The translations under genes and the position numbers were made by a program. From the NCBI GenBank assembly GCA_035276685.1, contig DATELK010000088.1, forward strand, positions 1 to 64,000: a stretch of 64,000 nt of DNA, read 5' to 3'. Shown here in pieces: positions 52,468-61,304 of this stretch (positions within the stretch are counted from its first letter, which is position 1; each line of letters starts with the position of its first letter). The notes beneath the pieces were generated by a model. It was not told the DNA's origin. It saw nothing but the letters and a program-made list of their open reading frames with translations, and did not search any database. Origin of the DNA: JACVRN01 sp035276685. GTDB taxonomy: Bacteria; Acidobacteriota; Blastocatellia; Pyrinomonadales; Pyrinomonadaceae.

Positions 52468-55400
52468 TTACTCGCCGAGCGCGGCTCTTGCGGCTTCTGA
52501 TAGAGTCATCGCGCGCCCGCGCGTCCATCGCCGCTCAAGCGTTTGTGCGTCGAGCGTTGCGCGCAAGGCCGCCACGTAGCGGGCACGAAGCGTCTGCTCC
52601 CACTCTTCAACCGGAGAGCCTGCCGCCTCCCAAAGCGCCTCGGCCGCCCCTGCCAGCAGCGCGGCCTTCTCCGCCTCTGCGGTGTTGAGCGCAACCGCCG
52701 CCAGCCCGTCCAGCGCGATAGCAGTCCACAGCCTGTTCTCAAGCTCGGCGGCAATGGCGAGCGACTCGCGGTAGTAGCCTGAGGCCGCAGCAAAGTCCCC
52801 CTGCTCAAGCGATATGCCTCCGAGGTTGGCGAGTGTAATCCCGTTCGGGATAGAGCTTACGTGTCTGCCCCCCGCATTGAGCGCCTGCTCATAGTAGCTG
52901 CTCGCCGCCTTCAGGTCTCCCGTCATGCGCGCCACTTCGCCCAGGCATCCCAGGGCAACCGACAACGAGTGCGCGGAGCCAATCTCGTCAGCAATCTCAG
53001 CATACTCTTCAAACACCTCGCGCGCCGCGCTGAGGTCTCCGGCGACAGACAGGGCATTGCCGAAGCCGCCCAGCGCAACGCCTAAGACGGCCTTGTCGCC
53101 TGAGGCGCGGGCCGCCTTAACTGCTTCGCGCCCGTACATGACGGCCGCGCCCGAGCGGCCCAGTCGCGCCTCGCACCTTGTCAACCCGTTCAGGAGCCTC
53201 GCGCGCAGCACCGGCGGCAGCTCTCCCGCTTCGAGCGCCCTTGCCAGCCACTCACGCCGCTCGGAGTAGCTGTAGTCCAGCACCGTCCAGTACGATTGAA
53301 CGCTGGCGACGAAGGCCGCTCCGTCGCGCGGCTCCGCGTCCAGTAGAATCGACAGCGCCGCCAGCAAATTCTCGTGCTCTCTGGTCAGCCGCCTGGCCCA
53401 CGCGACCTGATTCCCGCTGCGTATATCCGCCTCTGACTCCTCCGCCATCTGCATGAAGTAGCGCGCGAACCTGAGACGGACGGCTTCGGCCTCGCCGCTC
53501 GCCTCAAGACGTTCGAGCGCGTACTCGCGCACGACTTCCAGCATGGTGAAGCGCGCCTCGCCGTCCTCCTGCTCTCGCTGTCTCAAAAGGCTCTTCTCTA
53601 CCAGCGAGCCGAGCGCTTCGAGCACGTCTTCGTCGCCCGAGCCGCAGACGGCTTCGGCGGCTTCGAGCGTGCAGCCGTTGGGGAAGACCGCCAGCCGCCT
53701 GAGCACCGCTCGCTCCTTCTCGTCAAGCAGGTCGTAGCTCCATGCCACCGCGCCGCGCATCGTCTGCTGTCTTCCGGGCAGGTCGCGTGCCCCGCCCGTC
53801 AAAAGCTTCAGCCGCTGGTCCAGCCTGTCGAGCATGGCCCTAGGCGTCAGCAGCTTGACGCGCGCCGCTGCAAGCTCAAGCGCCAGCGGCAAGCCGTCCA
53901 GCCTGCGGCATATCTCGGCCACCGCACGCGCGTTCTCAGCCGTCAGCGTGAACGAGGGCTTAGCCAGCCGCGCCCGCTCCACAAAGAGCGTCACTGCGGG
54001 GACGCGAGACAGCTCTTCGGGCGCGAGCAGCCCCGTGAGCGTAGGCACTTCGAGCGGCTCGACCGCGTACTCGCGCTCCTGGCTCAGCCTGAGCGGCGCG
54101 CGGCTCGTCGCCAGCACCTTCAGTCCGGGCGATGCCGCGAGAAGCTCCGAGACGAGAGTCGCGCCTTCCAGCAGGTGCTCGAAGTTATCAAGCACAAGAA
54201 GCAGCCGCTTGCCGGAGATGTCACGCGCGAGCGCGTCCGCGAGTGAGCCGCCCGGCGTCTCTGCTACACCAAGCGCCTGCGCTATGGGCCGCGCAATGAG
54301 GCTGGCGTCCGAGAGCGGCGAGAGGTCGACTATGAAGACGCCTTCGCGGAAGTCTACGCCGCCGAGTAGAGCGCGTGCGGCCTCTATAGCGAGGCGCGTC
54401 TTGCCCGTTCCGCCCGGCCCGGTCAGGGTCAGCAGTCGCTCCGCGGGGTTGCGAAGCGCAGCCATGACTTCTGCCAGCTCTCGCCTTCGTCCAATCAGCT
54501 TCGACGCGTGCGTCGGAAGGTTCGTAGGCGGCGCAACGTGCCTCGCTTCAATATCCGCGCTTATGCCCCGCACGGTCGTCCGCTTCACCGTGGAGCCGAA
54601 ATGAACGGACTGCTCTGACGGCTGCATCAGGGTCAGCGCCCCTGTCTCAGGCCTGTCCTGTGTCAGAACGGGCGCGCTCGCCTCGCCCGTCTGCACAACG
54701 TAGGCGCGGCCTATCTCTTCAAGCGCCTTGGCCATTTCGGCTGCGGTCTGAAAGCGCTCGCGCCTGTCTTTTCGCATCGCTCGCTCGACTACGCGCAGGA
54801 GCGCTTCGGGCGCGTGCGGCACCAGATTAGACAAAGGCACGGGCTCGCCCGAGACGATGTCTATGAGCGTGGCGGTCAGGCTCTCGTTCTCGAACGGCGG
54901 GTGGCCCGATGCCAGCTCGTATAGCACTACGCCCAGGCTCCATATGTCCGTTCGCCCGTCAACCGCCTCACCCATAGCCTGCTCCGGCGACATGTAGCGG
55001 ACGGTGCCTATGAGCGCGCCTGTCGTCGTCACAGGAGCATTGTCAAGCGGCGCGCCCGACCTGTCAGTGTTTGTGATTACCTTGGCGATGCCGAAGTCCA
55101 GCACCTTAACAAGGCCGTCGCGCCGCCGCATCAGGTTCTCTGGCTTAACGTCGCGGTGGACTATGCCTGCGCGATGCGCCGCATCGAGCGCGAGCGCGGC
55201 TTGACGTATGGCGTCCGCCAGCTCCGCGAGCGACGGGCGGTCATGGGCCGCCCATTCGCGTAAGGTGAGTCCGTCCACCACCTCCGTGACGATGAAGCGC
55301 GTGCCGGACTGTTCGCCCATGTCGAAGACCGTGAGGATGCCCGGATGATTCAGCGCCGAGGCAGCCTTGGCCTCGCGCTCAAAACGAGCGAGCCGCTCCG

Positions 55401-55551
55401 GCTCAAGCACGAGCTTAGGCGTGAACACCTTGAGAGCTACAAAGCGGCCAAGCAGAGTATCTAGAGCCAGATAGACCTCTCCCATGCCGCCCGCGCCAAG
55501 CTGCGAGCGTATTTCGTAGCGACCCAGGCGTGTGTCTGGAAGAAGAGTCAT
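52468..55551 (-). CDS. Ser/Thr protein kinase fused to NB-ARC-type ATPase and TPR array
   Basis: The 1027-aa protein has a Pkn-type kinase at residues about 8-275, with GAGGMGEVY, HRDVKPENLM, DFGIAK and an activation segment ending in SPEQAMG. An NB-ARC/AAA-like ATPase spans about 350-560, with GPGGTGKTRLAIE and LVLDNFEHLLEG. The remainder is TPR-like helical repeats. No transmembrane segment is visible, unlike most PknB kinases. The STAND-like architecture suggests signal-driven assembly followed by phosphorylation. The substrate is unknown. Confidence 0.9.
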   Translation of the reverse strand: MTLLPDTRLGRYEIRSQLGAGGMGEVYLALDTLLGRFVALKVFTPKLVLEPERLARFEREAKAASALNHPGILTVFDMGEQSGTRFIVTEVVDGLTLREWAAHDRPSLAELADAIRQAALALDAAHRAGIVHRDVKPENLMRRRDGLVKVLDFGIAKVITNTDRSGAPLDNAPVTTTGALIGTVRYMSPEQAMGEAVDGRTDIWSLGVVLYELASGHPPFENESLTATLIDIVSGEPVPLSNLVPHAPEALLRVVERAMRKDRRERFQTAAEMAKALEEIGRAYVVQTGEASAPVLTQDRPETGALTLMQPSEQSVHFGSTVKRTTVRGISADIEARHVAPPTNLPTHASKLIGRRRELAEVMAALRNPAERLLTLTGPGGTGKTRLAIEAARALLGGVDFREGVFIVDLSPLSDASLIARPIAQALGVAETPGGSLADALARDISGKRLLLVLDNFEHLLEGATLVSELLAASPGLKVLATSRAPLRLSQEREYAVEPLEVPTLTGLLAPEELSRVPAVTLFVERARLAKPSFTLTAENARAVAEICRRLDGLPLALELAAARVKLLTPRAMLDRLDQRLKLLTGGARDLPGRQQTMRGAVAWSYDLLDEKERAVLRRLAVFPNGCTLEAAEAVCGSGDEDVLEALGSLVEKSLLRQREQEDGEARFTMLEVVREYALERLEASGEAEAVRLRFARYFMQMAEESEADIRSGNQVAWARRLTREHENLLAALSILLDAEPRDGAAFVASVQSYWTVLDYSYSERREWLARALEAGELPPVLRARLLNGLTRCEARLGRSGAAVMYGREAVKAARASGDKAVLGVALGGFGNALSVAGDLSAAREVFEEYAEIADEIGSAHSLSVALGCLGEVARMTGDLKAASSYYEQALNAGGRHVSSIPNGITLANLGGISLEQGDFAAASGYYRESLAIAAELENRLWTAIALDGLAAVALNTAEAEKAALLAGAAEALWEAAGSPVEEWEQTLRARYVAALRATLDAQTLERRWTRGRAMTLSEAARAALGE

Positions 55552-55759
55552 ATTAAAGAAAGCAACGGGCGGCGTATCTGCTCACAATCATACATGAAAT
55601 TAGCTTTGCCGAATCGCCCCGCCTTCCGAGTAAAAGCTTTAGATGCGCCTCGAATCCGCCGCGTCGGCTTCATCTTTCGTGGATTGCAAGTAACTCAGCG
55701 GCGCGCTACGATGGCAAGACTTCCCCTATGATGCTGACAATCTATCAAGGAGCAGAAAG

Positions 55760-56326
55760 ATGGCTGTCGAATGGAAAAAGGAGGCTGACGCCGCGCTGGC
55801 CGAAGCCAAAGAACAGAAGAGGCCCCTGCTGATTGACTTCAGCGCCGCCCCCGCTTGAGGCGCGTGTGCTCGGCTGGAGGCCGAGTCTTACGAGGACGCG
55901 GAAGTGGCAGGCTTCATCAACCAGAACTTTGTGCCGCTTGAGGCGCACATCAAAGAACACCCCGCCTACTTCCATCGCTTTGGTGCCGTGTGGACGCCTA
56001 CGGTGTTGATTATGGATTCCAGCGGTCAGGAGAGGTGGCGCATAGAGGGTTACCTGCCGAAGGAAGAGTTTCGCGCACAGCTTGAGATGGGTCTGGCCAG
56101 AATGGCTTTCATGCGTAAAGATTGGACGGATGCCGAAGAGAGGTACGCGCGCGTCGTTGAGAGCTATCCCGAGACGGACGCCGCGCCCGAAGCCGTCTAC
56201 TGGCGAGGCGTGAGCCAGTACAAGCGCACGAACGACCACACGGTTCTGGGGAAGGTAACGGAAGAACTGAATCAGAAGTATCAGGAGAGCGTGTGGGCGC
56301 AGAAAGCTTCTGTCTGGGCTCACTAA
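55760..56326 (+). CDS. Selenocysteine-containing thioredoxin-like protein (UGA at codon 33 read as Sec)
   Basis: ATG 55760 has AAGGAG upstream. The frame encodes MAVEWKKE...RPLLIDFSAAPA, then UGA at 55856-55858, then GACARLEAESYEDAEVAG and 150 further residues in the same frame. The UGA falls exactly at the first position of a C/UxxC redox centre (Sec33-Gly-Ala-Cys36) after a thioredoxin DFSA strand. The cis-Pro segment WTPTVLIMD follows, then a helical tail. A hairpin with a G-bearing apical loop begins 10 nt after the UGA (see 55859-55892). The total of 188 aa with an intact downstream half strongly argues for translation through UGA. The alternative is a recent nonsense mutation. Confidence 0.8.
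55859..55892 (+). promoter_or_regulatory. Candidate bacterial SECIS hairpin
   Basis: CTCGGC (55869-55874) pairs with GCCGAG (55880-55885) around UGGAG, and CGT (55863-55865) can pair with ACG (55890-55892) below an internal loop. The apical loop starts 17 nt after the UGA with a G at its second position, matching the usual distance and loop rule for bacterial SECIS elements. Confidence 0.6.
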
Positions 56327-56344
56327 TTTTGATAGACGAGTAAC

Positions 56345-58003
56345 GTGGTAGAAAGCGAACAAGGGGTTATCAACGAAGGCGCTGTGAAGGCTCCGTCCGC
56401 GTGGAGTCCGCTCTCTATCGCGCTCTTTCGCTCCCTCTGGCTGGCTGCCGTCGCCTCGAACATAGGGACGTGGATGCACAACGTCGGCGCGGACTGGCTG
56501 ATGACCACTCTGGCTCCGACTCCCATCATGGTCAGCCTGATGCAGACGGCTGAGAACGCGCCGCTCTTTCTGCTGGCCCTGCCTGCCGGAGCGCTCGCAG
56601 ATATTGTTGACCGCCGCCGCCTGCTCATCTACACGCAGTCCTGGATGCTGGTCTCAGCCGTCGCGCTGGCTGTGCTGACGCTCTTAGGACTGACGACTCC
56701 TACGGTCTTACTGCTGCTTATCTTCTCGCTCGGCCTTGGCTCTGCGCTGAACGCTCCCGCGTGGCAGGCCATAATTCCGGAGCTTGTGCCGCGCTCTGAA
56801 GTCCCCGGCGCGGTGGCTCTCAACAGCGTCGCTTTCAACATCGCGCGCGCCGTAGGCCCGGCTCTGGGAGGTCTCATCGTTGCCGCCACGGGCTCCTGGG
56901 CGGTCTTCCTGCTGAACTCGCTCTCGTTCATAGGCGTCCTGATAGTCCTCAAGCGCTGGCGGCGCTCTCCCGTTGAAAGCGTCTCTCCGGCCGAGAGGAT
57001 TGTGGGGGGTATGCGCGCAGGCGTCCGCTACGTGCGTCACGAGCCTGACCTGCGAGCCGTGCTAGTGCGCGCGGGCGTCTTCGTCAGCTGCGCGAGCGCG
57101 CTCTGGGCCATGCTCCCGCTCGTGGCGCGCCAGCAACTCGGCTTAGGCGCGCTCGGTTACGGCACTCTTTTAGGAGGCCTCGGCGCTGGCGCTATCCTCG
57201 GCGCGGTTGTCCTGCCGACGCTGCGGCGCACAATCTCAAACAATCTTTTAATCATCTGCGGCACGCTCGTCTTTGCAGCGGTCACGGCCACGCTTGCCAC
57301 TATTCGTATCTTTCCGCTGCTCTGTGCGGTGATGGTCTTCGGCGGAGTCGCGTGGATGGCGCTGATGTCCAGCTTTAACGTCAGCGTGCAGTCTGTCGTT
57401 CCCGCGTGGGTGCGGGCACGCGCTCTGGCAATTTACCTGCTGGTCTTCTTCGGCGGGATGGCTCTGGGCAGCGCGCTGTGGGGCGCGCTAGCCTCAAGGA
57501 CAGGCATCTCCGCGGCGCTGCTTTACGCGGCGGGAGCTTTGATAGCAGGACTTGCCGCAGCCTATTTCTTCCCGCTCAGAGCCGACGAAGAGCTTGACCT
57601 TGAGCCGTCGCTGCACTGGACAGACCCGACCATAGTCACAGAGCCGAATCCTCAGGACGGCCCCGTGCTGGTGACTGTCGATTACATCGTTGACACGGAG
57701 CGCGCCGCCGAGTTTGTAGAGGCCATGCGCGAGGTGAAAAGAATCCTCAGGCGTGACGGCGCAACTCGCTGGGGCTTATTCGCAGACCCCGCTCGTCCGG
57801 GCCACTATCTCGAAACCTTCCTTGTCGAATCGTGGGCGGAGCACATGCGCCAGCACGCTCGCGTCACAAGAGAAGACCGCGTCGCACAGGATCACGCGCG
57901 CTCATTCCACGTAGGCGAGTCTGCGCCCGTCGTGACTCATCTGATAGCGCAGGACTTCTCGAAAAACAGAGCAGGCAGAACGAGAGTCGCGGGCCTGCTT
58001 TGA
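56345..58003 (+). CDS. MFS exporter with C-terminal antibiotic-monooxygenase-like domain
   Basis: The 552-aa protein has 12 membrane helices of the MFS_3 (enterobactin-exporter-like) type from residue about 17 to 420. A soluble tail of about 110 residues follows (PVLVTVDYIVDTERAAEFVEAM...RRDGATRWGLFADP...HYLETFLVESWAEH), resembling an antibiotic biosynthesis monooxygenase (ABM) ferredoxin-like fold. It starts at GTG 56345, 18 bp after the selenoprotein gene. The cargo is unknown. Confidence 0.85.
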   Translation: MVESEQGVINEGAVKAPSAWSPLSIALFRSLWLAAVASNIGTWMHNVGADWLMTTLAPTPIMVSLMQTAENAPLFLLALPAGALADIVDRRRLLIYTQSWMLVSAVALAVLTLLGLTTPTVLLLLIFSLGLGSALNAPAWQAIIPELVPRSEVPGAVALNSVAFNIARAVGPALGGLIVAATGSWAVFLLNSLSFIGVLIVLKRWRRSPVESVSPAERIVGGMRAGVRYVRHEPDLRAVLVRAGVFVSCASALWAMLPLVARQQLGLGALGYGTLLGGLGAGAILGAVVLPTLRRTISNNLLIICGTLVFAAVTATLATIRIFPLLCAVMVFGGVAWMALMSSFNVSVQSVVPAWVRARALAIYLLVFFGGMALGSALWGALASRTGISAALLYAAGALIAGLAAAYFFPLRADEELDLEPSLHWTDPTIVTEPNPQDGPVLVTVDYIVDTERAAEFVEAMREVKRILRRDGATRWGLFADPARPGHYLETFLVESWAEHMRQHARVTREDRVAQDHARSFHVGESAPVVTHLIAQDFSKNRAGRTRVAGLL

Positions 58004-58021
58004 GGTATGGCAAGCCGCGCC

Positions 58022-59014
58022 TCAAGCCTGAAGCTTAGACAGCACCGCGTCCTCCGCCTCGTAGTTGAAGTCATCTTCGTTCACCTTCTCCGGCGGATTC
58101 TCTCGCTCCCACTCGATAGTACGTCGCAACGCTTCGTCAAACGGGACGACTTCACTGTAGCCAAGCTCGCGGCGAATCCTGCCTGAGTCAACAACGTACT
58201 GCTGGCTCAAATCAAAAGCATCGCTGCGTAAATTCTGCGGCAACTGCTCGTCGGGTAAAGCCATGACCTCGCCCTGCCAGCCTGTGATGCGCGCTATCTC
58301 TCGCACCCACTCTGCTTCGGAAAGAGTCTTCTCATAAGCCACGTTGTAAATTCTTCCAGCCGCGCGCTCGTTCACGACAGCCAGCGCAATAGCATGTGCC
58401 ATGTCCTCTACGTAGCCGCGCGACCATCGCCACCGTGCGTAAGCTTCGTCGAGCAGTATGGCCGGGCGATTGTCATCCATTCGCTTGACGTACTCGAAAA
58501 GACGATGCTGCCGGTCTCCCGGCCCGTGCGTGGCTGGCAGGCGCAGGATGGTGGCTCTCAAATCCTTGTCCTCCATGACGGCGCGCTCGACGGCGGTCTT
58601 GTTGTAGCTGAGACCGTCTCTGGATAGCTGCTCGCGCAAAGGGGAGTCTTCTGTAAGAGGCACCGGGTCGGGCTCGCCGGGCTCCGTGCGCCATATGCGG
58701 CCGAATGCCCTGTAGACATCCTGGCTGCTGATTACGACTACACGACGGGCCACACCCTTGAATGCTTTTACACGCCCGGCGTCCTCTTCACGAAAGGGCA
58801 CCATGTCCAGCACGACTTCCGCGCCGAGCGCGCGAAGGGAATCTACGTAATCGGCGAAGCCCGTGAAGTCGCCGTGAACGTGGCGCACGCGGGACGGCAA
58901 AGCGGCCTCGGTTTCGCCTCTATGAAAGACGGTCACGTCATGGCCCCGCAGCGCAAGCTCTCTGACTACGTAAGGCCCTACGAATCTGGTGCCGCCCAGT
59001 ATAAGAATCTTCAT
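58022..59014 (-). CDS. NAD-dependent epimerase/dehydratase family protein
   Basis: The 330-aa protein has the N-terminal NAD motif LILGGTRFVGPYVVREL, then HGDFTGFADYVDSL and SYNKTAVERAVM. The strict YxxxK pair of extended SDRs is not seen at the expected place, so it may be one of the atypical, non-catalytic or redox members. It ends 18 bp from the MFS gene stop (convergent). Confidence 0.85.
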   Translation of the reverse strand: MKILILGGTRFVGPYVVRELALRGHDVTVFHRGETEAALPSRVRHVHGDFTGFADYVDSLRALGAEVVLDMVPFREEDAGRVKAFKGVARRVVVISSQDVYRAFGRIWRTEPGEPDPVPLTEDSPLREQLSRDGLSYNKTAVERAVMEDKDLRATILRLPATHGPGDRQHRLFEYVKRMDDNRPAILLDEAYARWRWSRGYVEDMAHAIALAVVNERAAGRIYNVAYEKTLSEAEWVREIARITGWQGEVMALPDEQLPQNLRSDAFDLSQQYVVDSGRIRRELGYSEVVPFDEALRRTIEWERENPPEKVNEDDFNYEAEDAVLSKLQA

Positions 59015-59064
59015 GCTGGTTTAAGTATAACCCGCCCGCTACCGCAGGCGGTACTGGCTTGTTT

Positions 59065-61206
59065 TCACGGGTGAGCTATGACGACTAACGTGCAGGCTCT
59101 TTGGAGGACGCATTCGAGGCACTGGCGCATGGTCTCTGGGTCGAGCGCGCCGAAGCTTTCATCCAACACAATCAGGTCTGCTCCCTGAAGCAGTGTGCGC
59201 GCGATGTATAGGCGGCTGCGCTCGCCGTGCGAAAGCTGCCATCCCATCTCGCCTACCATCTGCGAAAGCCCTGCGGGCATGCGGTTGATGAGGTCGCCGA
59301 GCGCAAGCTCTCTGCAAATCTCTTCGGCATCTTTTAAGTCCTGCGCTTCGGGCGGCCATCCTCTGCCCATCAGCAGGTTGAAGGCGAACGTCCCCATGAA
59401 GACGTGGTTTTCATGGAACTGCGGCGCGCTGGCTACTCTCTTTCGCCAGCCTTCCGGCCCGAGCACTCCTCTATCCATGCCGCTCAGAAGCAGCAGTCCC
59501 GAGACGGGAGAGCGCAGGCCCGCCAGTATTGAGCCGAGCGTGGATTTGCCTCCGCCCGAATCGCCCACAAGCAGGAGCCTCTCGCCGGAATAAATCTGGA
59601 CGCTACATTGTTGCAGCACGGGCTCGGCTCTACCGGGATAACGGAAGACAAGGTCGTGAGCTTCTATCACGACCTGTCTTCTTTGAGACTCTGCGTCCAC
59701 GGGTCGAAGCTCAAGGTCAAAGGTGGGGAGCGCGGGATACTCGGAGCGGCGCGCGGCCTTAAAGATTGGCGCGACCTGCTTCCACGCAATCGCCGCCCCG
59801 ACAAGTTGCGAAAGCACCGACGCCAGTCTTTGCAGCGCGCGATAGGCAAGCAGAATCCCACCGAGGCTTATCGCCAGCGCCGTAGGCGACGAGCCGCCGA
59901 CAGACACGAAGGCCGGAGCAAGGCCAAGGAATCCCACGACGAGCCAGCCGCGCGGCAGGATAGACTGCATGACCGTAGCCCTGTCCATGCCCTTTGAAAT
60001 ATCCAGGTAACGCTCGACCGTCTGGTCTTCTCCTTCGTGCCACGACTCGGGCGCTTCCTGCGCTATGCGCGTGCGGTGGCCTATCATCCTCTCTACAAGC
60101 TCGTGAGTCATGGAGAGGCGCGTCTCAGTCCATCGCCCGCGTTGTTTGAAGGAGAGCCAGCCGCTCAGAAAGGTGAGCGCGACCCAGCCCACGAGGAATA
60201 GCAGATGAAAGCCGCCGCCAGCGCCCGCGTAGAGGACTACGGCTGCCATCGTCAGCTCTATGAAGGCGAAGAGGCCCAGGAAGCCGCTGCTTAAGGCGAG
60301 CGATTCCACGGCACCCGACTCGATGACCCTTCCGAAGAGCTGGCCCACTCCCTGACGCCGTATGTCTTCCGCATCGAGCCTCAAGGCTCCGTACATCAGC
60401 CGCCGCTTGATGCTCGCGCCAGCCTCTACCGCGAGCATGCCCGACGACCACGTAGCCGCGAGCCTCAGAGGAATCATAGTCAGCAACAGAAGTCCCCAGG
60501 CCCAGAGCCAGCCGCTATCAACGCGCCCCTGAAAGGCTGCGCGCCCGACTATTGACCACGAGAGCAGCAGCAGCGCGTACTGAAGAGTGTGAGAGATGGT
60601 CAGCACCAGCAGACGGCGCGGAAGCCGCTGACGCCGCATCTGCTGCCAGTAGCTTCTGCCGGGCGAAAGCCGCAGCAGCCAGCAGCCGCCTATCCTCACG
60701 CTGCTGAGCCTCTCGCGCAGGATGGCCTCTCGCGCACGGCTGCGCCTTCGCCGCGCCACACCAGCCTTCAAGAGCATCCCGTCAACTTCAGGGACAAGCG
60801 GCGCTTCTATCCTTTGACACACGGCGTCGCGCACAGTCTCTCTGTTTACGCGCCTGATGGTCAGGTCAGGCGCGAGAAGCCGCACGCGCTTGCGGCCCGT
60901 CCCGTAGAGAAGCAGAAAGCGCGGCTCGCCGTCTGAGGGAAGTTTGAGCAGCGCCGGGGCCGCGCCGCTTATCAGTTGACCAACCTCCGAATAAGGCGCT
61001 CCCACATGCTCGGCCTCCATCCCGAGCCAGCTCGCGGCCCCTTCAATCCATCGTCCCGTAGCGCCCTCTTCACCACGCAGCACCAGCTCGGGCGGAGAAG
61101 GCAGCTCGACCGCACGCGAAGATAGATTGCTCTTTCGAGCGAGCGATTCAAGAGCATCGCCCAGACGCGACGCGGGCCATGACATTTCAGTGACAGGAGC
61201 TTTCAT
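59065..61206 (-). CDS. ABC exporter (NHLP/C39-type system), degenerate N-terminal peptidase-like domain
   Basis: The 713-aa protein has an N-terminal region of about 170 residues resembling the C39 exporter N-domain but without its catalytic Cys and His. Membrane helices follow from about 200 to 450, then an ATPase with Walker A (GDSGGGKSTLGSILAG), signature LSHGERSRLYIARTLL and Walker B LIVLDESFGALD. It is paired with the exporter at 61252, whose stop lies 46 bp upstream of its start, as in two-ABC bacteriocin (NHLP) export systems. Cytoplasmic membrane. Confidence 0.88.
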   Translation of the reverse strand: MKAPVTEMSWPASRLGDALESLARKSNLSSRAVELPSPPELVLRGEEGATGRWIEGAASWLGMEAEHVGAPYSEVGQLISGAAPALLKLPSDGEPRFLLLYGTGRKRVRLLAPDLTIRRVNRETVRDAVCQRIEAPLVPEVDGMLLKAGVARRRRSRAREAILRERLSSVRIGGCWLLRLSPGRSYWQQMRRQRLPRRLLVLTISHTLQYALLLLSWSIVGRAAFQGRVDSGWLWAWGLLLLTMIPLRLAATWSSGMLAVEAGASIKRRLMYGALRLDAEDIRRQGVGQLFGRVIESGAVESLALSSGFLGLFAFIELTMAAVVLYAGAGGGFHLLFLVGWVALTFLSGWLSFKQRGRWTETRLSMTHELVERMIGHRTRIAQEAPESWHEGEDQTVERYLDISKGMDRATVMQSILPRGWLVVGFLGLAPAFVSVGGSSPTALAISLGGILLAYRALQRLASVLSQLVGAAIAWKQVAPIFKAARRSEYPALPTFDLELRPVDAESQRRQVVIEAHDLVFRYPGRAEPVLQQCSVQIYSGERLLLVGDSGGGKSTLGSILAGLRSPVSGLLLLSGMDRGVLGPEGWRKRVASAPQFHENHVFMGTFAFNLLMGRGWPPEAQDLKDAEEICRELALGDLINRMPAGLSQMVGEMGWQLSHGERSRLYIARTLLQGADLIVLDESFGALDPETMRQCLECVLQRACTLVVIAHP

Positions 61207-61219
61207 AAAGGAAAGAATT

Positions 61220-61304
61220 AACAGGGATGGACAGGATGAACAGGATAAAGATTAAGAAGAAGCAAGCTCTTCTCTTTTATCCTGCTCATTCTGTCCATCC
61301 TGTT
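61220..61304. repeat. Dispersed hairpin repeat, copy 2, partly coding
   Basis: The left arm (61220-61247) and right arm (61278-61304) are built from GACAGGAT words and match the copy at 47401-47477. The right arm lies inside the 3' end of the exporter gene, whose stop is in the loop, and encodes its last residues (FKQDGQNEQDKREELASS). Confidence 0.85.

Noticed and set aside
55904..56326. Separate short gene starting within the thioredoxin-like gene
   Set aside because: It is the downstream part of the UGA-interrupted frame beginning at 55760, which keeps the redox site.
55745..56479. 244-codon minus-strand frame over the selenoprotein
   Set aside because: Antisense to a coherent thioredoxin-like protein; no domain visible.
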